Source of the DNA: 43-108 sp001915545
GTDB taxonomy: Bacteria > Bacteroidota > Bacteroidia > Bacteroidales > Bacteroidaceae
DNA length: 52,000 nt
NCBI GenBank assembly: GCA_902491215.1
Contig: CABUGV010000024.1
Location: forward strand, 1 to 52,000
Direction of reading: 5' to 3'
Below the pieces are notes generated by a model, which saw only the letters and a list, made by a program, of their open reading frames with translations, ran no database searches and was not told the DNA's origin. Below, piece after piece: positions 8,495 to 18,313 of the stretch. Every line of letters begins with the position of its first letter. Position 1 is the stretch's first letter. Both the position numbers and the translations under genes were made by a program.

Positions 8495-9979
8495 ATGATG
8501 TTTATAAAGACGATTTCAACAATAATAGTGTTACTGCTGAGCATTATTTGGACCGGCAGTAGTGCAAAAAGCGAATATCACAATACGGAAGGAAACATCA
8601 AGGACAAAACAACCATAACTGTTGAACCCAAAGAAACATTGTACGAAATCAATCCTGAACTGTTCGGAGTATGTCCGATGTTCTGGCTTGAAGATGACAA
8701 AGCAATGGAAGACGGGAAAATAGAACAAAGTCTAAAAGATATGAAATGCAGATTTCTACGCTTTCCCGGAGGAACGGAATCTGACAATTTCGACTGGAGG
8801 ACCAATGAACTTGCCGACAAAAGAAGGTGGCCATGGAAGGACGGCAATGATAAAATGACAACAGACAAATTCATTGATCTGTGCAGAAGAATAGGTGCAG
8901 AACCAATACTCTGTACAAACACAGAAATTGCATTTTTCAAAAACGACTCGACGGCAATAGAATTAGCTTCGGAATGGGTAAGATACTGCAACATTGAAAA
9001 GGGCTACAATGTAAAGTACTGGGAAATCGGGAATGAACCGTATTACCATTCTAGGTTCAACGCTAAGGAGTATGCCGAACTTCTATCAAAAATGTCACAG
9101 GCCATGAAGTCTGTAGACCCGACGATACGCATTGTGGCCGTAGGAGAATGGAATCCCTACTATACCGGCATCAAGGAAGAAATTGAGCCGAAAAACATAG
9201 AAACGGCACAAGAACTGGAATTGCAGTCGGAAATGGGCAAAGACGGATATGCTGAACGTTTCCACAAGCTGAGAAAATGCAAGACACAGCTTTTCTGGTG
9301 GCATGAGGTAATGAAAACAGCACGCGGGCATATCGATGCAGCATCAATACACTGGTATTATAACCTCTGGGAACTTAAAGATATGACCAAAACGCTAAAT
9401 GAGCTTTATAGGATAATCAATCCGGAGAATGAGGATAAACAGATTGAACTTATTGCTACAGAATGGAGTCTGCATGAAAGCGTGGAAATGTACGGCATGG
9501 AAAGGGCTTTAACCGTAGGTGAGGCTGTCTTCAAGATGGCAGACGGACATGTCAAAAAGACCAATTACTGGCCATTGAGATGTGGAGGAATACACGACAA
9601 AAAAGGCTTGCTCGACATGACACCGGAAAAGAATCCACATGCAAATCTTCATGTGCTGAAATTCATATCGCAAAATATCGGAGACAAGAGAATATATTCC
9701 GATTCGACGTCAGACAGCATTTATCACTTTGCAACAAGAAGGAAAAAACGAATACAGATTTTCGTGATAAACCGCTCTGGCAAGAGACAAAATGCAGAAA
9801 TAAAAATAAAAGGGAAATACGACAAAGGCTCAGTTGAAGCACACGCCGTCAGCGCTCTCAACGGCATAAAAGACACAGACGAAGTCGAACGTATGGACAT
9901 TCCTGCAAAAAACAGCGAAAGAGGTATTGACATATCTGTTCCGGCTTATTCGATAGCGGTTTGCAGTTTCAAGATATGA
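8495..9979 (+). CDS. Secreted clan GH-A glycoside hydrolase (GH51/GH39/GH79-like)
   Basis: 494 residues. A signal peptide occupies residues 1 to about 24 (MMFIKTISTIIVLLLSII...SSA). A TIM-barrel follows: FLRFPGG at about 88-93, the acid/base Glu181 in WEIGNEPYY, and the nucleophile Glu323 in IATEWS, the pattern of clan GH-A retaining enzymes. The C-terminal 100 residues look like a beta-sandwich. The closest families appear to be alpha-L-arabinofuranosidases (GH51) or GH39/GH79; I cannot separate these by eye. Next to altronate dehydratase and KDG kinase it may release uronic acid or arabinose from pectin or host glycans. It lies 45 bp before uxaA, consistent with one operon. Confidence 0.8.
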   Translation: MMFIKTISTIIVLLLSIIWTGSSAKSEYHNTEGNIKDKTTITVEPKETLYEINPELFGVCPMFWLEDDKAMEDGKIEQSLKDMKCRFLRFPGGTESDNFDWRTNELADKRRWPWKDGNDKMTTDKFIDLCRRIGAEPILCTNTEIAFFKNDSTAIELASEWVRYCNIEKGYNVKYWEIGNEPYYHSRFNAKEYAELLSKMSQAMKSVDPTIRIVAVGEWNPYYTGIKEEIEPKNIETAQELELQSEMGKDGYAERFHKLRKCKTQLFWWHEVMKTARGHIDAASIHWYYNLWELKDMTKTLNELYRIINPENEDKQIELIATEWSLHESVEMYGMERALTVGEAVFKMADGHVKKTNYWPLRCGGIHDKKGLLDMTPEKNPHANLHVLKFISQNIGDKRIYSDSTSDSIYHFATRRKKRIQIFVINRSGKRQNAEIKIKGKYDKGSVEAHAVSALNGIKDTDEVERMDIPAKNSERGIDISVPAYSIAVCSFKI

Positions 9980-10024
9980 ACAAGAGAAAAGAACAACATC
10001 TATAACATAAAAAATTCCACAAAA

Positions 10025-11539
10025 ATGGTTGAAACGATAAAAACAATAAAGATAAACAGCGAAGACAATGTTGCTGTTGCCATAACAGACCTGAAAAAGG
10101 GCGAAAAAGTTAAGGTTGGTGCAGAAACGATTGAAATTTTAGAAGATGTACCGGCAGGACATAAAATATTGTTGGAAGACTGCCGTAAAAACGAAAATCT
10201 GATAAAATACGGATATCCGATTGGACAGCTTACGGAAGATAAGAAGAAAGGAGAGAAAGTTGACCACACGTGCATAAGGACCAATCTTAAAGGAACTCTT
10301 GAATATGAATACAGCCCGGTTGATACAACACTCGACATTGAAAACAGGGGCATGACATTCAAAGGGTACAGACGCAAAAACGGTGATGTAGGTATAAGAA
10401 ATGAAATATGGATTGTACCTACCGTAGGTTGTGTAAACGGCGTCGCTGAAAAACTGGCCAAGAAACTTAAAGAGGAAACCGGAAACAGAAACGAAGGAAA
10501 AGACAACGTTGACAGAATCACGGCTTTCACACACAACTACGGATGTTCTCAGTTGAGCGGTGACCACGAGAATACAAGGAATATATTGAAAGATATAGTG
10601 CTGCATCCGAATGCAGGTGGTGTTCTCGTTGTAGGACTTGGATGCGAAAACAATCAGCCGGACAAATTTGAAGAACTGCTTGGATGCTACGACAAGAGCA
10701 GAATAAAGTTTATGGTATGCCAGAAAGTTGAAGGTGACGAAATTGAAGAAGGCATGAAAATACTGCGTGAACTATATGCTCAGGCATCAAGCGACAAGCG
10801 TACCGACATACCTCTCGCCGAACTTAAAGTAGGCTTGAAGTGCGGTGGCTCGGACGGCCTTTCGGGCATAACTGCAAATCCGTTGCTCGGACGTTTTTCG
10901 GACTTCATCGTTGCACAAGGCGGAACGACTGTGCTGACAGAGGTTCCGGAAATGTTTGGAGCAGAAACAATACTCATGAACCGATGTGCAGACAGAACAC
11001 TGTTTGACAAGACTGTGAAAATGATAAACGACTTCAAAAATTATTTTCTTTCACACGGTGAACCTGTAGGAGAAAACCCATCACCGGGAAACAAGGAAGG
11101 CGGAATATCTACTCTTGAAGAAAAAGCGCTTGGATGCACACAGAAATGCGGAAAAAGCGCTGTCAGAGGAGTTTTGACCTATGGTGAGAGATTGAAGGAA
11201 AAAGGGCTGAATCTGCTGGAGGCTCCAGGAAACGACCTGGTGGCATCAACAGCACTGGCTTCTTGCGGATGCCATATCGTACTGTTCACAACAGGACGCG
11301 GTACTCCATTCGGAACATTCGTACCGACAATGAAAATATCGACAAACAGTCATCTGTTCAACAATAAGCCTAAATGGATTGACTTCAATGCAGGAACTCT
11401 TGTTGAAGGAAAATCTTGGGACGAAGCGTCCGAAGAATTCATCAACGCTGTTATAAGTATTGCAAATGGACAGAAAACCTGGAATGAGAAAAACGATTAC
11501 CAGGAAATTGCAATATTCAAAAGCGGTGTGACACTCTAA
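10025..11539 (+). CDS. uxaA: Altronate dehydratase
   Basis: 504 residues, full length for UxaA. The N-terminal SAF domain (residues about 10-95) and the large C-terminal GarD-type catalytic domain are both present; GIRNEIWIVPTVGCVNG, FTHNYGCSQLSGDH, GLGCENNQ and LKCGGSDGLSGITANP carry the conserved Cys/His residues expected for metal binding. It converts D-altronate to 2-keto-3-deoxygluconate, the substrate of the kinase encoded at 5703-6725. The gene is 65 bp before the antiporter gene. No altronate oxidoreductase or uronate isomerase is in the window, so the upper pathway must be elsewhere. Confidence 0.93.
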   Translation: MVETIKTIKINSEDNVAVAITDLKKGEKVKVGAETIEILEDVPAGHKILLEDCRKNENLIKYGYPIGQLTEDKKKGEKVDHTCIRTNLKGTLEYEYSPVDTTLDIENRGMTFKGYRRKNGDVGIRNEIWIVPTVGCVNGVAEKLAKKLKEETGNRNEGKDNVDRITAFTHNYGCSQLSGDHENTRNILKDIVLHPNAGGVLVVGLGCENNQPDKFEELLGCYDKSRIKFMVCQKVEGDEIEEGMKILRELYAQASSDKRTDIPLAELKVGLKCGGSDGLSGITANPLLGRFSDFIVAQGGTTVLTEVPEMFGAETILMNRCADRTLFDKTVKMINDFKNYFLSHGEPVGENPSPGNKEGGISTLEEKALGCTQKCGKSAVRGVLTYGERLKEKGLNLLEAPGNDLVASTALASCGCHIVLFTTGRGTPFGTFVPTMKISTNSHLFNNKPKWIDFNAGTLVEGKSWDEASEEFINAVISIANGQKTWNEKNDYQEIAIFKSGVTL

Positions 11540-11604
11540 TCGGGAACATTTGTTCGACACTCATAAAGTGACTGAAATACGACGTTAAACAATAAACATA
11601 CAAA

Positions 11605-12909
11605 ATGAAACAAGAAGCTACAGACAACAAGATACATTCCAGGCAAGGACTTATGTCGCTGTCTCCCCTACTCGTATTCATCGTGCTGTATCTGGTGACC
11701 AGCATAATTGCACAGGATTTCTATAAAGTTCCAGTAACAGTAGCATTCCTTATATCGGCGATTTATGCAGTTGCAACAACCAAAGGCACCCTGAACAAGA
11801 GAGTAGAAACGTTCTCCAGAGGGGCAGGAAACAGCAACATGATGCTTATGATGTGGATATTTCTTCTTGCAGGAGCATTTGCCTCGTCCGCAAAAAGCAT
11901 GGGTGCTGTCGATGCAACAGTAAATCTGACACTCCACATTTTGCCTGACGAGCTGTTGCTGCCTGGGATATTTCTGGCATCGTGCTTCATTTCGCTGGCA
12001 ATAGGAACGTCTGTTGGAACAATAGCTGCACTGACACCTGTTGCAGCCGGCATATCTGCCGAAGCTGGTGTCGATTTGCCGTTCATGGCGGCAATAGTCG
12101 TTGGAGGATCATATTTCGGAGACAATCTATCATTCATCAGCGATACAACTATAATTGCAACACAGACTCAGGGATGCAAAATGAGCGACAAGTTCAAGGT
12201 AAACTCCAGATTGGTAATACCGGGAGCTATAATTGTGATGATTGCATATTTCCTAATGGGAAAGGGTGTGGAAATACCAGACAATCTGCCTGAAATAGAA
12301 TTCGTAAAAGTAATTCCATACATAATGGTGCTTGTATCGGCAATACTTGGTGCAAACGTGATGGTAGTATTGGCGGCAGGATTGCTGCTTACAGGTTGCA
12401 TCGGAATGTTTTACGGACAATACGATATATATGGATGGTTCAGTGCCATGTCTGACGGTATGCAAGGCATGAGCGAACTCATTATAATGACGTTGCTTGC
12501 TGCTGGAATGCTGGCAATGATAAAGTTCAATGGCGGTATAAATTATCTGATATCCAAGCTCACCAGAAACATTGCTGACAAGAGAAGTGCAGAATTCAGC
12601 ATTGCCCTGCTTGTCTGCCTCGTAAATATATGCACTGCAAACAACACTGTGGCAATAATCACAACGGGACCAATTGCAAGAGATATTGCAGAAAAATACG
12701 GCGTCGACAAAAGGAAAAGTGCCAGCATATTGGACACTGCATCATGCTTCACACAAGGCATATTGCCATATGGTGCACAAATGCTGATTGCAGCCGGACT
12801 TGCAGGAATATCGCCTGTCAGCATCATGCCTTATCTGTATTATCCTTTAGCAATGGGACTAACAGTTATTGTTGCAATACTTTTCAGATTACCTAAGAAG
12901 TATTCCTAA
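11605..12909 (+). CDS. NhaC-family Na+/H+ antiporter or organic-acid transporter
   Basis: 434 residues with about ten to eleven hydrophobic segments. Landmarks of the NhaC family are GTSVGTIAALTPVAAGIS, FGDNLSFISDTTIIATQTQG and the late NNTVAIITTGPIA. Family members exchange sodium for protons, and some couple to organic anions. Being last in the glycosidase-uxaA group, it may import a hexuronate or manage the sodium gradient used for that; context does not decide. Inner membrane. Confidence 0.85.
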   Translation: MKQEATDNKIHSRQGLMSLSPLLVFIVLYLVTSIIAQDFYKVPVTVAFLISAIYAVATTKGTLNKRVETFSRGAGNSNMMLMMWIFLLAGAFASSAKSMGAVDATVNLTLHILPDELLLPGIFLASCFISLAIGTSVGTIAALTPVAAGISAEAGVDLPFMAAIVVGGSYFGDNLSFISDTTIIATQTQGCKMSDKFKVNSRLVIPGAIIVMIAYFLMGKGVEIPDNLPEIEFVKVIPYIMVLVSAILGANVMVVLAAGLLLTGCIGMFYGQYDIYGWFSAMSDGMQGMSELIIMTLLAAGMLAMIKFNGGINYLISKLTRNIADKRSAEFSIALLVCLVNICTANNTVAIITTGPIARDIAEKYGVDKRKSASILDTASCFTQGILPYGAQMLIAAGLAGISPVSIMPYLYYPLAMGLTVIVAILFRLPKKYS

Positions 12910-13128
12910 AATTATAGCTCACGGAACACAGATCTTACAGACAGGAATCAATATAAGCTTAACACAAGCAATAATAAGGACTACTAGGTGCGTTACAGGC
13001 TGGTTTCACAACTCAATGAACAAGTAAGCGATTCAAATATAAAACTTCCTTTAAAACGCGCCGAAATCAAAATTGCAGGATAACAGATTTGCAACTAAGG
13101 CTGTAAAGCTCCAGATTGCAACAAACAT

Positions 13129-13178
13129 AAAAGAACCGCTTCAACTTCGATACTCAAAGTTATGATGCGGTTCTTTTT
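13129..13178. terminator. Bidirectional terminator between the antiporter and GH57 genes
   Basis: Arms AAAAGAACCGC (13129-13139) and GCGGTTCTTTT (13167-13177) pair perfectly and a T5 tract follows. The remainder of 12910-13324 holds no gene that I can see. Confidence 0.85.
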
Positions 13179-13324
13179 ATTATTACAGGAGATAACAATT
13201 ACCCATATCAGAAATTCATTTACAAGCAAAAAGTCATCTCTTTTTATGAATTTCGGCAGATGATATCATAATTAAGCAATACGCCTATAACTGCAACATC
13301 TTGCCATTTCAGATTTATTTCTAA

Positions 13325-14692
13325 TTATTTTGCTGCGTTTTTACGCGGTCTTCCTGGTTTCTTGGCAGGCGCAGGAGCAGCTTCGCCTTCAGTAGGATTA
13401 TATTTCTCAAGTTTTTCCTGAAGCTTGATTATTTCCTTGTCCTTAGCCTCGAGTTCCTCACCTTGATTCTTTATTGTTGTCAACAATGAGTTGAGCTCCT
13501 CGTTGTCCATATCTACAGGATACAAAGAATTAACACGGCTGATGAAATCACCAAGAATATTCATGTAATTGGTAAATGCATCATAAGGACCGTCATATAT
13601 ACCGCGGTTGATATTTTCGCTTCCTGCTTTTGTTGTCATGAAACGGAAATTATTACTTGCCTGCAGATAATCCCAATCCTGCTTGATGCGTTTATCTGTA
13701 CAGATACGTATACGATCAGCAACACTGTAAAGCTTGTTGAAAGCCTCACGCTGCATAATGTTTCCCAACCAGCAGCTTGTATCTCTTTCCTCGTCTACCC
13801 ATGAAATATTATACGGAACAGCTATGGTCCCTACAGATTTGCCCTTTGTACAAATCTCTGAAGGTGTAGAGAATGTTATGCCTCTCTGACGTGCACACTG
13901 CGGTATTGCTTTGAGGAAATCAAGGATATTCGAGCTCAGAGGCTGATATATTCCAAGAGCACAAAGCTCCATAAATATATTCACAATCTGCTCATCTTCT
14001 GGCAATGAAGCAATCCAATCTGTATAAGTGTCAGCAAAAAGCGGGAACTCGTTCCAATCTGAATTATTGAAACGCAGACTGATATCATCAGAAAGCTTAT
14101 AATCGCGCAAAAGAAGTTTAAGATTAGGATCAAGAGCACAACTGTAAAGGAAATGAGGACTCTTCCATCCCAATATATGCTTAGCTCCTTCAGTGAGCAT
14201 TCCGCTGAATCCCATTGAAGCAACAGTAGCACCAATCTCGTCCGAATAAATCAGGGAAGAATTTCGGAACACCTTAGGTGTCTGGCCGAACAGTTCTTCG
14301 ATCTTGCTCTTCATGCGCAAGCTCTCTTCTCTGAAGCTTTCCTCGTTTACCAACGATGCAAGACCATGAGAATAAGGTTCGCAAAGGAATTCGACAGCAC
14401 CTGTTGCGTTGAGTTCGTGAAGCAGATCGATGACATGAGGTGCATGAATCTCGAGCTGTTCCAATCCTACTCCTGACAATGACAATGCCACCTTGAAGTA
14501 ACCAGGATTTTCCTTGGCCATTTCTATGAGCGTATTCAATGCAGGGACATAAGAACGCTCAGCTATATCAGTTATACTTCGCGCATTCTCAAAATCATCA
14601 TAGTAATAATGATCGCGTCCTATATCAAAGAAACGGTATCTCTTGAGATGAATAATCTGATGTATCTCAAAATATAAACATATTGTTTTCAT
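13325..14692 (-). CDS. GH57 family alpha-amylase-like enzyme with basic tail
   Basis: 455 residues. The opening (ICLYFEIHQIIHLKRYRFFDIG) and the segments YSHGLASL and SDEIGATVASMGFSGMLTEG are characteristic of family GH57 retaining alpha-glucanases, cytoplasmic here because no signal peptide is seen. After the catalytic domain comes a predicted coiled coil (residues about 405-435, EELEAKDKEIIKLQEKLEKY) and a tail ending PAPAKKPGRPRKNAAK, which looks like an AT-hook. It is last in the cluster debranching enzyme, GT4, GH57 (54 bp gap), a conserved Bacteroidales glycogen unit. Confidence 0.88.
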   Translation of the reverse strand: MKTICLYFEIHQIIHLKRYRFFDIGRDHYYYDDFENARSITDIAERSYVPALNTLIEMAKENPGYFKVALSLSGVGLEQLEIHAPHVIDLLHELNATGAVEFLCEPYSHGLASLVNEESFREESLRMKSKIEELFGQTPKVFRNSSLIYSDEIGATVASMGFSGMLTEGAKHILGWKSPHFLYSCALDPNLKLLLRDYKLSDDISLRFNNSDWNEFPLFADTYTDWIASLPEDEQIVNIFMELCALGIYQPLSSNILDFLKAIPQCARQRGITFSTPSEICTKGKSVGTIAVPYNISWVDEERDTSCWLGNIMQREAFNKLYSVADRIRICTDKRIKQDWDYLQASNNFRFMTTKAGSENINRGIYDGPYDAFTNYMNILGDFISRVNSLYPVDMDNEELNSLLTTIKNQGEELEAKDKEIIKLQEKLEKYNPTEGEAAPAPAKKPGRPRKNAAK

Positions 14693-14746
14693 AATCTTTT
14701 AAATCTACTTGAATATTTAAGGTATATGTTTTCACTGCAATGCCAT

Positions 14747-16024
14747 TTATCTGCCGGCACACTTGGCCAACGTCATATCATACAACCGTCTGATTCTCTG
14801 TCCGACCTTTTCCCATGTGATGCCGTCAACTTCACGCTTACCTTCTTCCTGCAGATGCTTGAACAACGAAGGATAAGTGCAGATTGAATATATAGCATCA
14901 GCCATAGCATGAATATCCCAATAATCCGTCTTGATACACTTAGTCAGAATTTCCGCGCATCCAGACTGTTTCGATATGATTGACGGCGTACCGCACTGCA
15001 TAGCCTCCAGAGGCGATATACCGAACGGTTCAGAAACAGACGGCATGATGTAGACATCACTGTTCTTAAGACATTCATATACCTGCGCTCCCCTCATGAA
15101 TCTTGGGAAGTGGAAACGGTCGGCAATACCTTTCTCTGCAGCCATATAAATCATGGCATCCATCATATCACCGCTTCCTGCCATACAAAAACGTATATTG
15201 CGTGTTCTGCTGAGAACCAGCGATGCAGCTTCAACAAAATATTCCGGTCCTTTCTGCATTGTTATACGTCCAAGGAAAGTGACAATCTTGTCGCTGTGAG
15301 AATGATCAGGACGCGGTATGCGCTCATACTCTTCCTTAAGCGGATATACCGCATTATGCATAGTAAACACTTTGGCAGGATCCTGATGATATTCATTGAT
15401 GACCGTACGCCTCGTCAGTTCGCTCACGCACATTATGCAGTCGGCATAATCCATACCGTTCTTCTCTATTGAATAAACTGTAGGATTGACATGTCCGCGG
15501 CTTCTGTCGAAATCTGTAGCATGAACATGTATGCACAATGGTTTACCGGAAACCAACTTCGCATGTATACCGGCAGGATAAGTGAGCCAGTCATGCGCAT
15601 GTATGATATCGAACTGCTGCTGTCTTGCAACAACACCTGCAACGATGGAATAATTGTTTATTTCCTCATGCAGATTATCAGGATAGCGTCCGGAGAACTC
15701 TATGCATCCGATATCATTTGTATTCATATACCTGAAATCGCTGTATATATGATCTCTCAAAGAATAATAATCTTCGGGCGACATATAATTAGGCAGGCGA
15801 GATTTCACGTAATCATAATCAACATCTCTCCATACTATAGGAACATTGTTCATTCCTACAATCTTCATGAAACTCAAATCTTCATCTCCCCAAGGTTTTG
15901 GCAGGCAGAATGTAATATCCACATCATTCTGCAGACTCAACCCTTTGGTAAGACCGTAGCTTGCAGTTCCAAGTCCGCCGAGAATATGAGGTGGGAATTC
16001 CCATCCGAACATTAATACTTTCAT
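14747..16024 (-). CDS. GT4-family glycogen/starch synthase-type glycosyltransferase
   Basis: 425 residues, a GT-B fold. It opens with MKVLMFGWEFPPHILGGLGT, the sugar-nucleotide synthase start with the glycine-rich loop; IIHAHDWLTYPAGIHAK is the conserved middle motif, and FLGRITMQKGPEYFVEAA and SEPFGISPLEAMQCGTP (E-x7-E region) form the nucleotide-sugar site. In Bacteroidales this gene sits between the debranching enzyme and GH57 and is taken to elongate glycogen. Only 12 bp separate it from the debranching gene, so co-translation is likely. Confidence 0.9.
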   Translation of the reverse strand: MKVLMFGWEFPPHILGGLGTASYGLTKGLSLQNDVDITFCLPKPWGDEDLSFMKIVGMNNVPIVWRDVDYDYVKSRLPNYMSPEDYYSLRDHIYSDFRYMNTNDIGCIEFSGRYPDNLHEEINNYSIVAGVVARQQQFDIIHAHDWLTYPAGIHAKLVSGKPLCIHVHATDFDRSRGHVNPTVYSIEKNGMDYADCIMCVSELTRRTVINEYHQDPAKVFTMHNAVYPLKEEYERIPRPDHSHSDKIVTFLGRITMQKGPEYFVEAASLVLSRTRNIRFCMAGSGDMMDAMIYMAAEKGIADRFHFPRFMRGAQVYECLKNSDVYIMPSVSEPFGISPLEAMQCGTPSIISKQSGCAEILTKCIKTDYWDIHAMADAIYSICTYPSLFKHLQEEGKREVDGITWEKVGQRIRRLYDMTLAKCAGR

Positions 16025-16036
16025 GTGTGTTCCTAA

Positions 16037-17980
16037 TTAGTAATTATAGAATTTGCTTAACAGCTTCATTGTTCTCAGAGTCTCCGCTACATTCATTGCG
16101 TAAGCCATTGCGCCTCTACCGTGGAAAGGCGGATTTCCATCAAACAATTCAGGAAGTGTTCCCAGACAATGATAGAACATTTCATCTTCAAGACCTACCA
16201 GCTGTCTTTCAACAAACGACAGATTGCTGCGCTTGTAGATCTTCATATATGTCTCAAGATAGAATCCTGTAAGCCATGGCCAAACTGTACCCTGGTGGTA
16301 GGTTGCATCACGCTGCGCCTGTCCGCCCTCGTATATCGGGTTGTATGCACCGCTCTTAGGAGTAAGAGAGCGAAGTCCCTTAACAGTAAGAAGCTCACAC
16401 GTGCAGATGTCCAAAATTCTCTTGCGCTCCTGAAGTGTCAGCGGTGTGTATTCCATTGATGCGGCGATAACCATATTCGGTCTGACATCCCAAGAAATAA
16501 AAGAGCCATCAACATAGTCAAGCAGATATCCGTATTCGTTTAGGAATGTCTTCTTGAACGAAGCACCGGTATTCTCCGCCATCTTCTGCATCTCGAACGC
16601 CTTTTCCTGATTGCCGCTTTCCATGCACATGTCTGAATAATACATGAGTGCATTATACCACAGACCATTGATTTCTACGATATATCCGGAACGTGGAACA
16701 ACAGGACGGCCGTTCAATGTAGAGTTCATCCATGTAACAGCCTTATCTCGTCCGTTTGTATACAACAGACCATTGTCGTGCAGATACAGGTTTGGATACT
16801 TTCCGCTCAATATGAAATTGATGATGCGCTCAACCATATATCCATATTTGTCGCGCGCATCCTTACGCGAGACGAATTTTCCATACTGCTGAATGCACCA
16901 TATTGCCCACAAGAGGACATCCGGATGCTCAATTTCCGTCACAGCCACCGACAAAGGTTTTCCTTCAATGAAATCATCCACTGCTTTCAAGGCCGTACGC
17001 ATGATTACTTCAAACGTATCGACCTCATCTACAGCCAGAGTCAATCCTGGTAATGAAACGAACGTGTCTCTAGCACGACATTTAAACCATGGATAACCGG
17101 CAATTATATAGTTTTCTTCACCCTTAAGATTGTGGAATTGGTGCGCTGCGGCAACCAGACAATGATAAAAAGAATCGCGCGAAGCATGCACATCAACCTC
17201 GTGGTCGAACAGTTCATGCATCGTATGCGAAGGCAATTCATTCACACCTGCAGAAAAAATCACACTTTCGTTCTTCTTGATTTCGAACTCGAAATATCCG
17301 GGAACATACAGATCCTCCGAATAGTCATAACCTGCAGCCTGATCCTTCGGATATTCCAGTCCGCGGTACCAGTCTGGACGGAAGCAAAACTCACATGGTT
17401 TGCTCGTCTGCATGTACAATTCCGGATAATTTTCATACATGCGGGTCTTAATTCCGTTGTCTACCTCCTGATAGGCACGGCTTGCAACTGAATTTTCATG
17501 TGTATACTGGCGCACGCTTCTGAATGCCAGGAAAGGACTCAGACGAAGCGTCGTCACAGAATGTGCCTGAAGCAAGGTATAACGGATAAGAATACGGTTT
17601 TCACCATGCTGGAATACAGTTTCTTTTTTCAGCTCTACTCCCCCGACTCTGTAGATTGTTGTTGGAACCTTGTCCCAATCAAACTCTCTGATATACTTGT
17701 GTCCGTTAGGACTGAAAGTACCTCCGAGATATTTATGTATGGCAAGGTTGAACTCAGCACCATGCTGTATGACAGTCTCGTCGAGCGACGAAAGCAGTAC
17801 ATGGTTGTCGTCATCAATTTCCTTTACCGGGGTTACCAACAGGCCGTGATACTTGCTGGTGTTGCATCCAAGAACCGAAGAACATGAATATGCCCCAGAA
17901 CGGTTCGTCCGGATAACCTCCTTAGGCAGCGAATCTTCGAGATTCGTCATCAGTGTCTTATCAAAATGTAAATAGCTCAT
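16037..17980 (-). CDS. Glycogen debranching enzyme (GH133)
   Basis: 647 residues. The N-terminal domain has NRSGAYSCSSVLGCNTSKYHGLL, matching the bacterial GDE N-terminal family. The C-terminal (alpha/alpha)6 barrel includes YPWFKCRARDTFVSLPGL and, near the end, YHQGTVWPWLTGFY with FDGNPPFHGRG, typical of amylo-alpha-1,6-glucosidase. It removes alpha-1,6 branches during glycogen turnover. First gene of the glycogen cluster; a -7 element is found 61 bp upstream. It diverges from a Crp/Fnr-type regulator. Confidence 0.92.
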   Translation of the reverse strand: MSYLHFDKTLMTNLEDSLPKEVIRTNRSGAYSCSSVLGCNTSKYHGLLVTPVKEIDDDNHVLLSSLDETVIQHGAEFNLAIHKYLGGTFSPNGHKYIREFDWDKVPTTIYRVGGVELKKETVFQHGENRILIRYTLLQAHSVTTLRLSPFLAFRSVRQYTHENSVASRAYQEVDNGIKTRMYENYPELYMQTSKPCEFCFRPDWYRGLEYPKDQAAGYDYSEDLYVPGYFEFEIKKNESVIFSAGVNELPSHTMHELFDHEVDVHASRDSFYHCLVAAAHQFHNLKGEENYIIAGYPWFKCRARDTFVSLPGLTLAVDEVDTFEVIMRTALKAVDDFIEGKPLSVAVTEIEHPDVLLWAIWCIQQYGKFVSRKDARDKYGYMVERIINFILSGKYPNLYLHDNGLLYTNGRDKAVTWMNSTLNGRPVVPRSGYIVEINGLWYNALMYYSDMCMESGNQEKAFEMQKMAENTGASFKKTFLNEYGYLLDYVDGSFISWDVRPNMVIAASMEYTPLTLQERKRILDICTCELLTVKGLRSLTPKSGAYNPIYEGGQAQRDATYHQGTVWPWLTGFYLETYMKIYKRSNLSFVERQLVGLEDEMFYHCLGTLPELFDGNPPFHGRGAMAYAMNVAETLRTMKLLSKFYNY

Positions 17981-18040
17981 AGATATATTTAAGGTAATTG
18001 TTCTTTAATCATTCATTAATTCAAGTAGTTTTGTATACTT

Positions 18041-18048
18041 CAAATATA
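18041..18048 (-). promoter_or_regulatory. Candidate -7 element of the glycogen cluster
   Basis: The minus strand reads TATATTTG, matching TAnnTTTG, 61 bp before the debranching enzyme start. No TTTG lies at the ideal spacing. Confidence 0.45.
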
Positions 18049-18242
18049 AGAATTTTTAATTTCAAAGAGACATTTATAAGTATGTTTTTTTCAGCTGAGG
18101 CTGATTTTTTTCTCAAAATGTCAAGCAAATATGTTTAATAACATCTAAAGGCGCATATAAAACTTTTAGACAGTGTTTACGTAACAAATCACAATTACAC
18201 TCTGCAAAATAGTGTTAAATTGACACATTTGCATTTGCAACA

Positions 18243-18274
18243 TTTGCATAATCAGGTATATAGCGGTAAATTTG
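18243..18274 (+). promoter_or_regulatory. Promoter of the Crp/Fnr-type gene
   Basis: TTTG (18243-18246), 20 bp, then TAAATTTG (18267-18274): a full match to the Bacteroidetes -33/-7 consensus, 39 bp before the ATG. Confidence 0.7.
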
Positions 18275-18313
18275 CAACACTTTCCATCTAACACATCATA
18301 TTTTTAAATTCAC

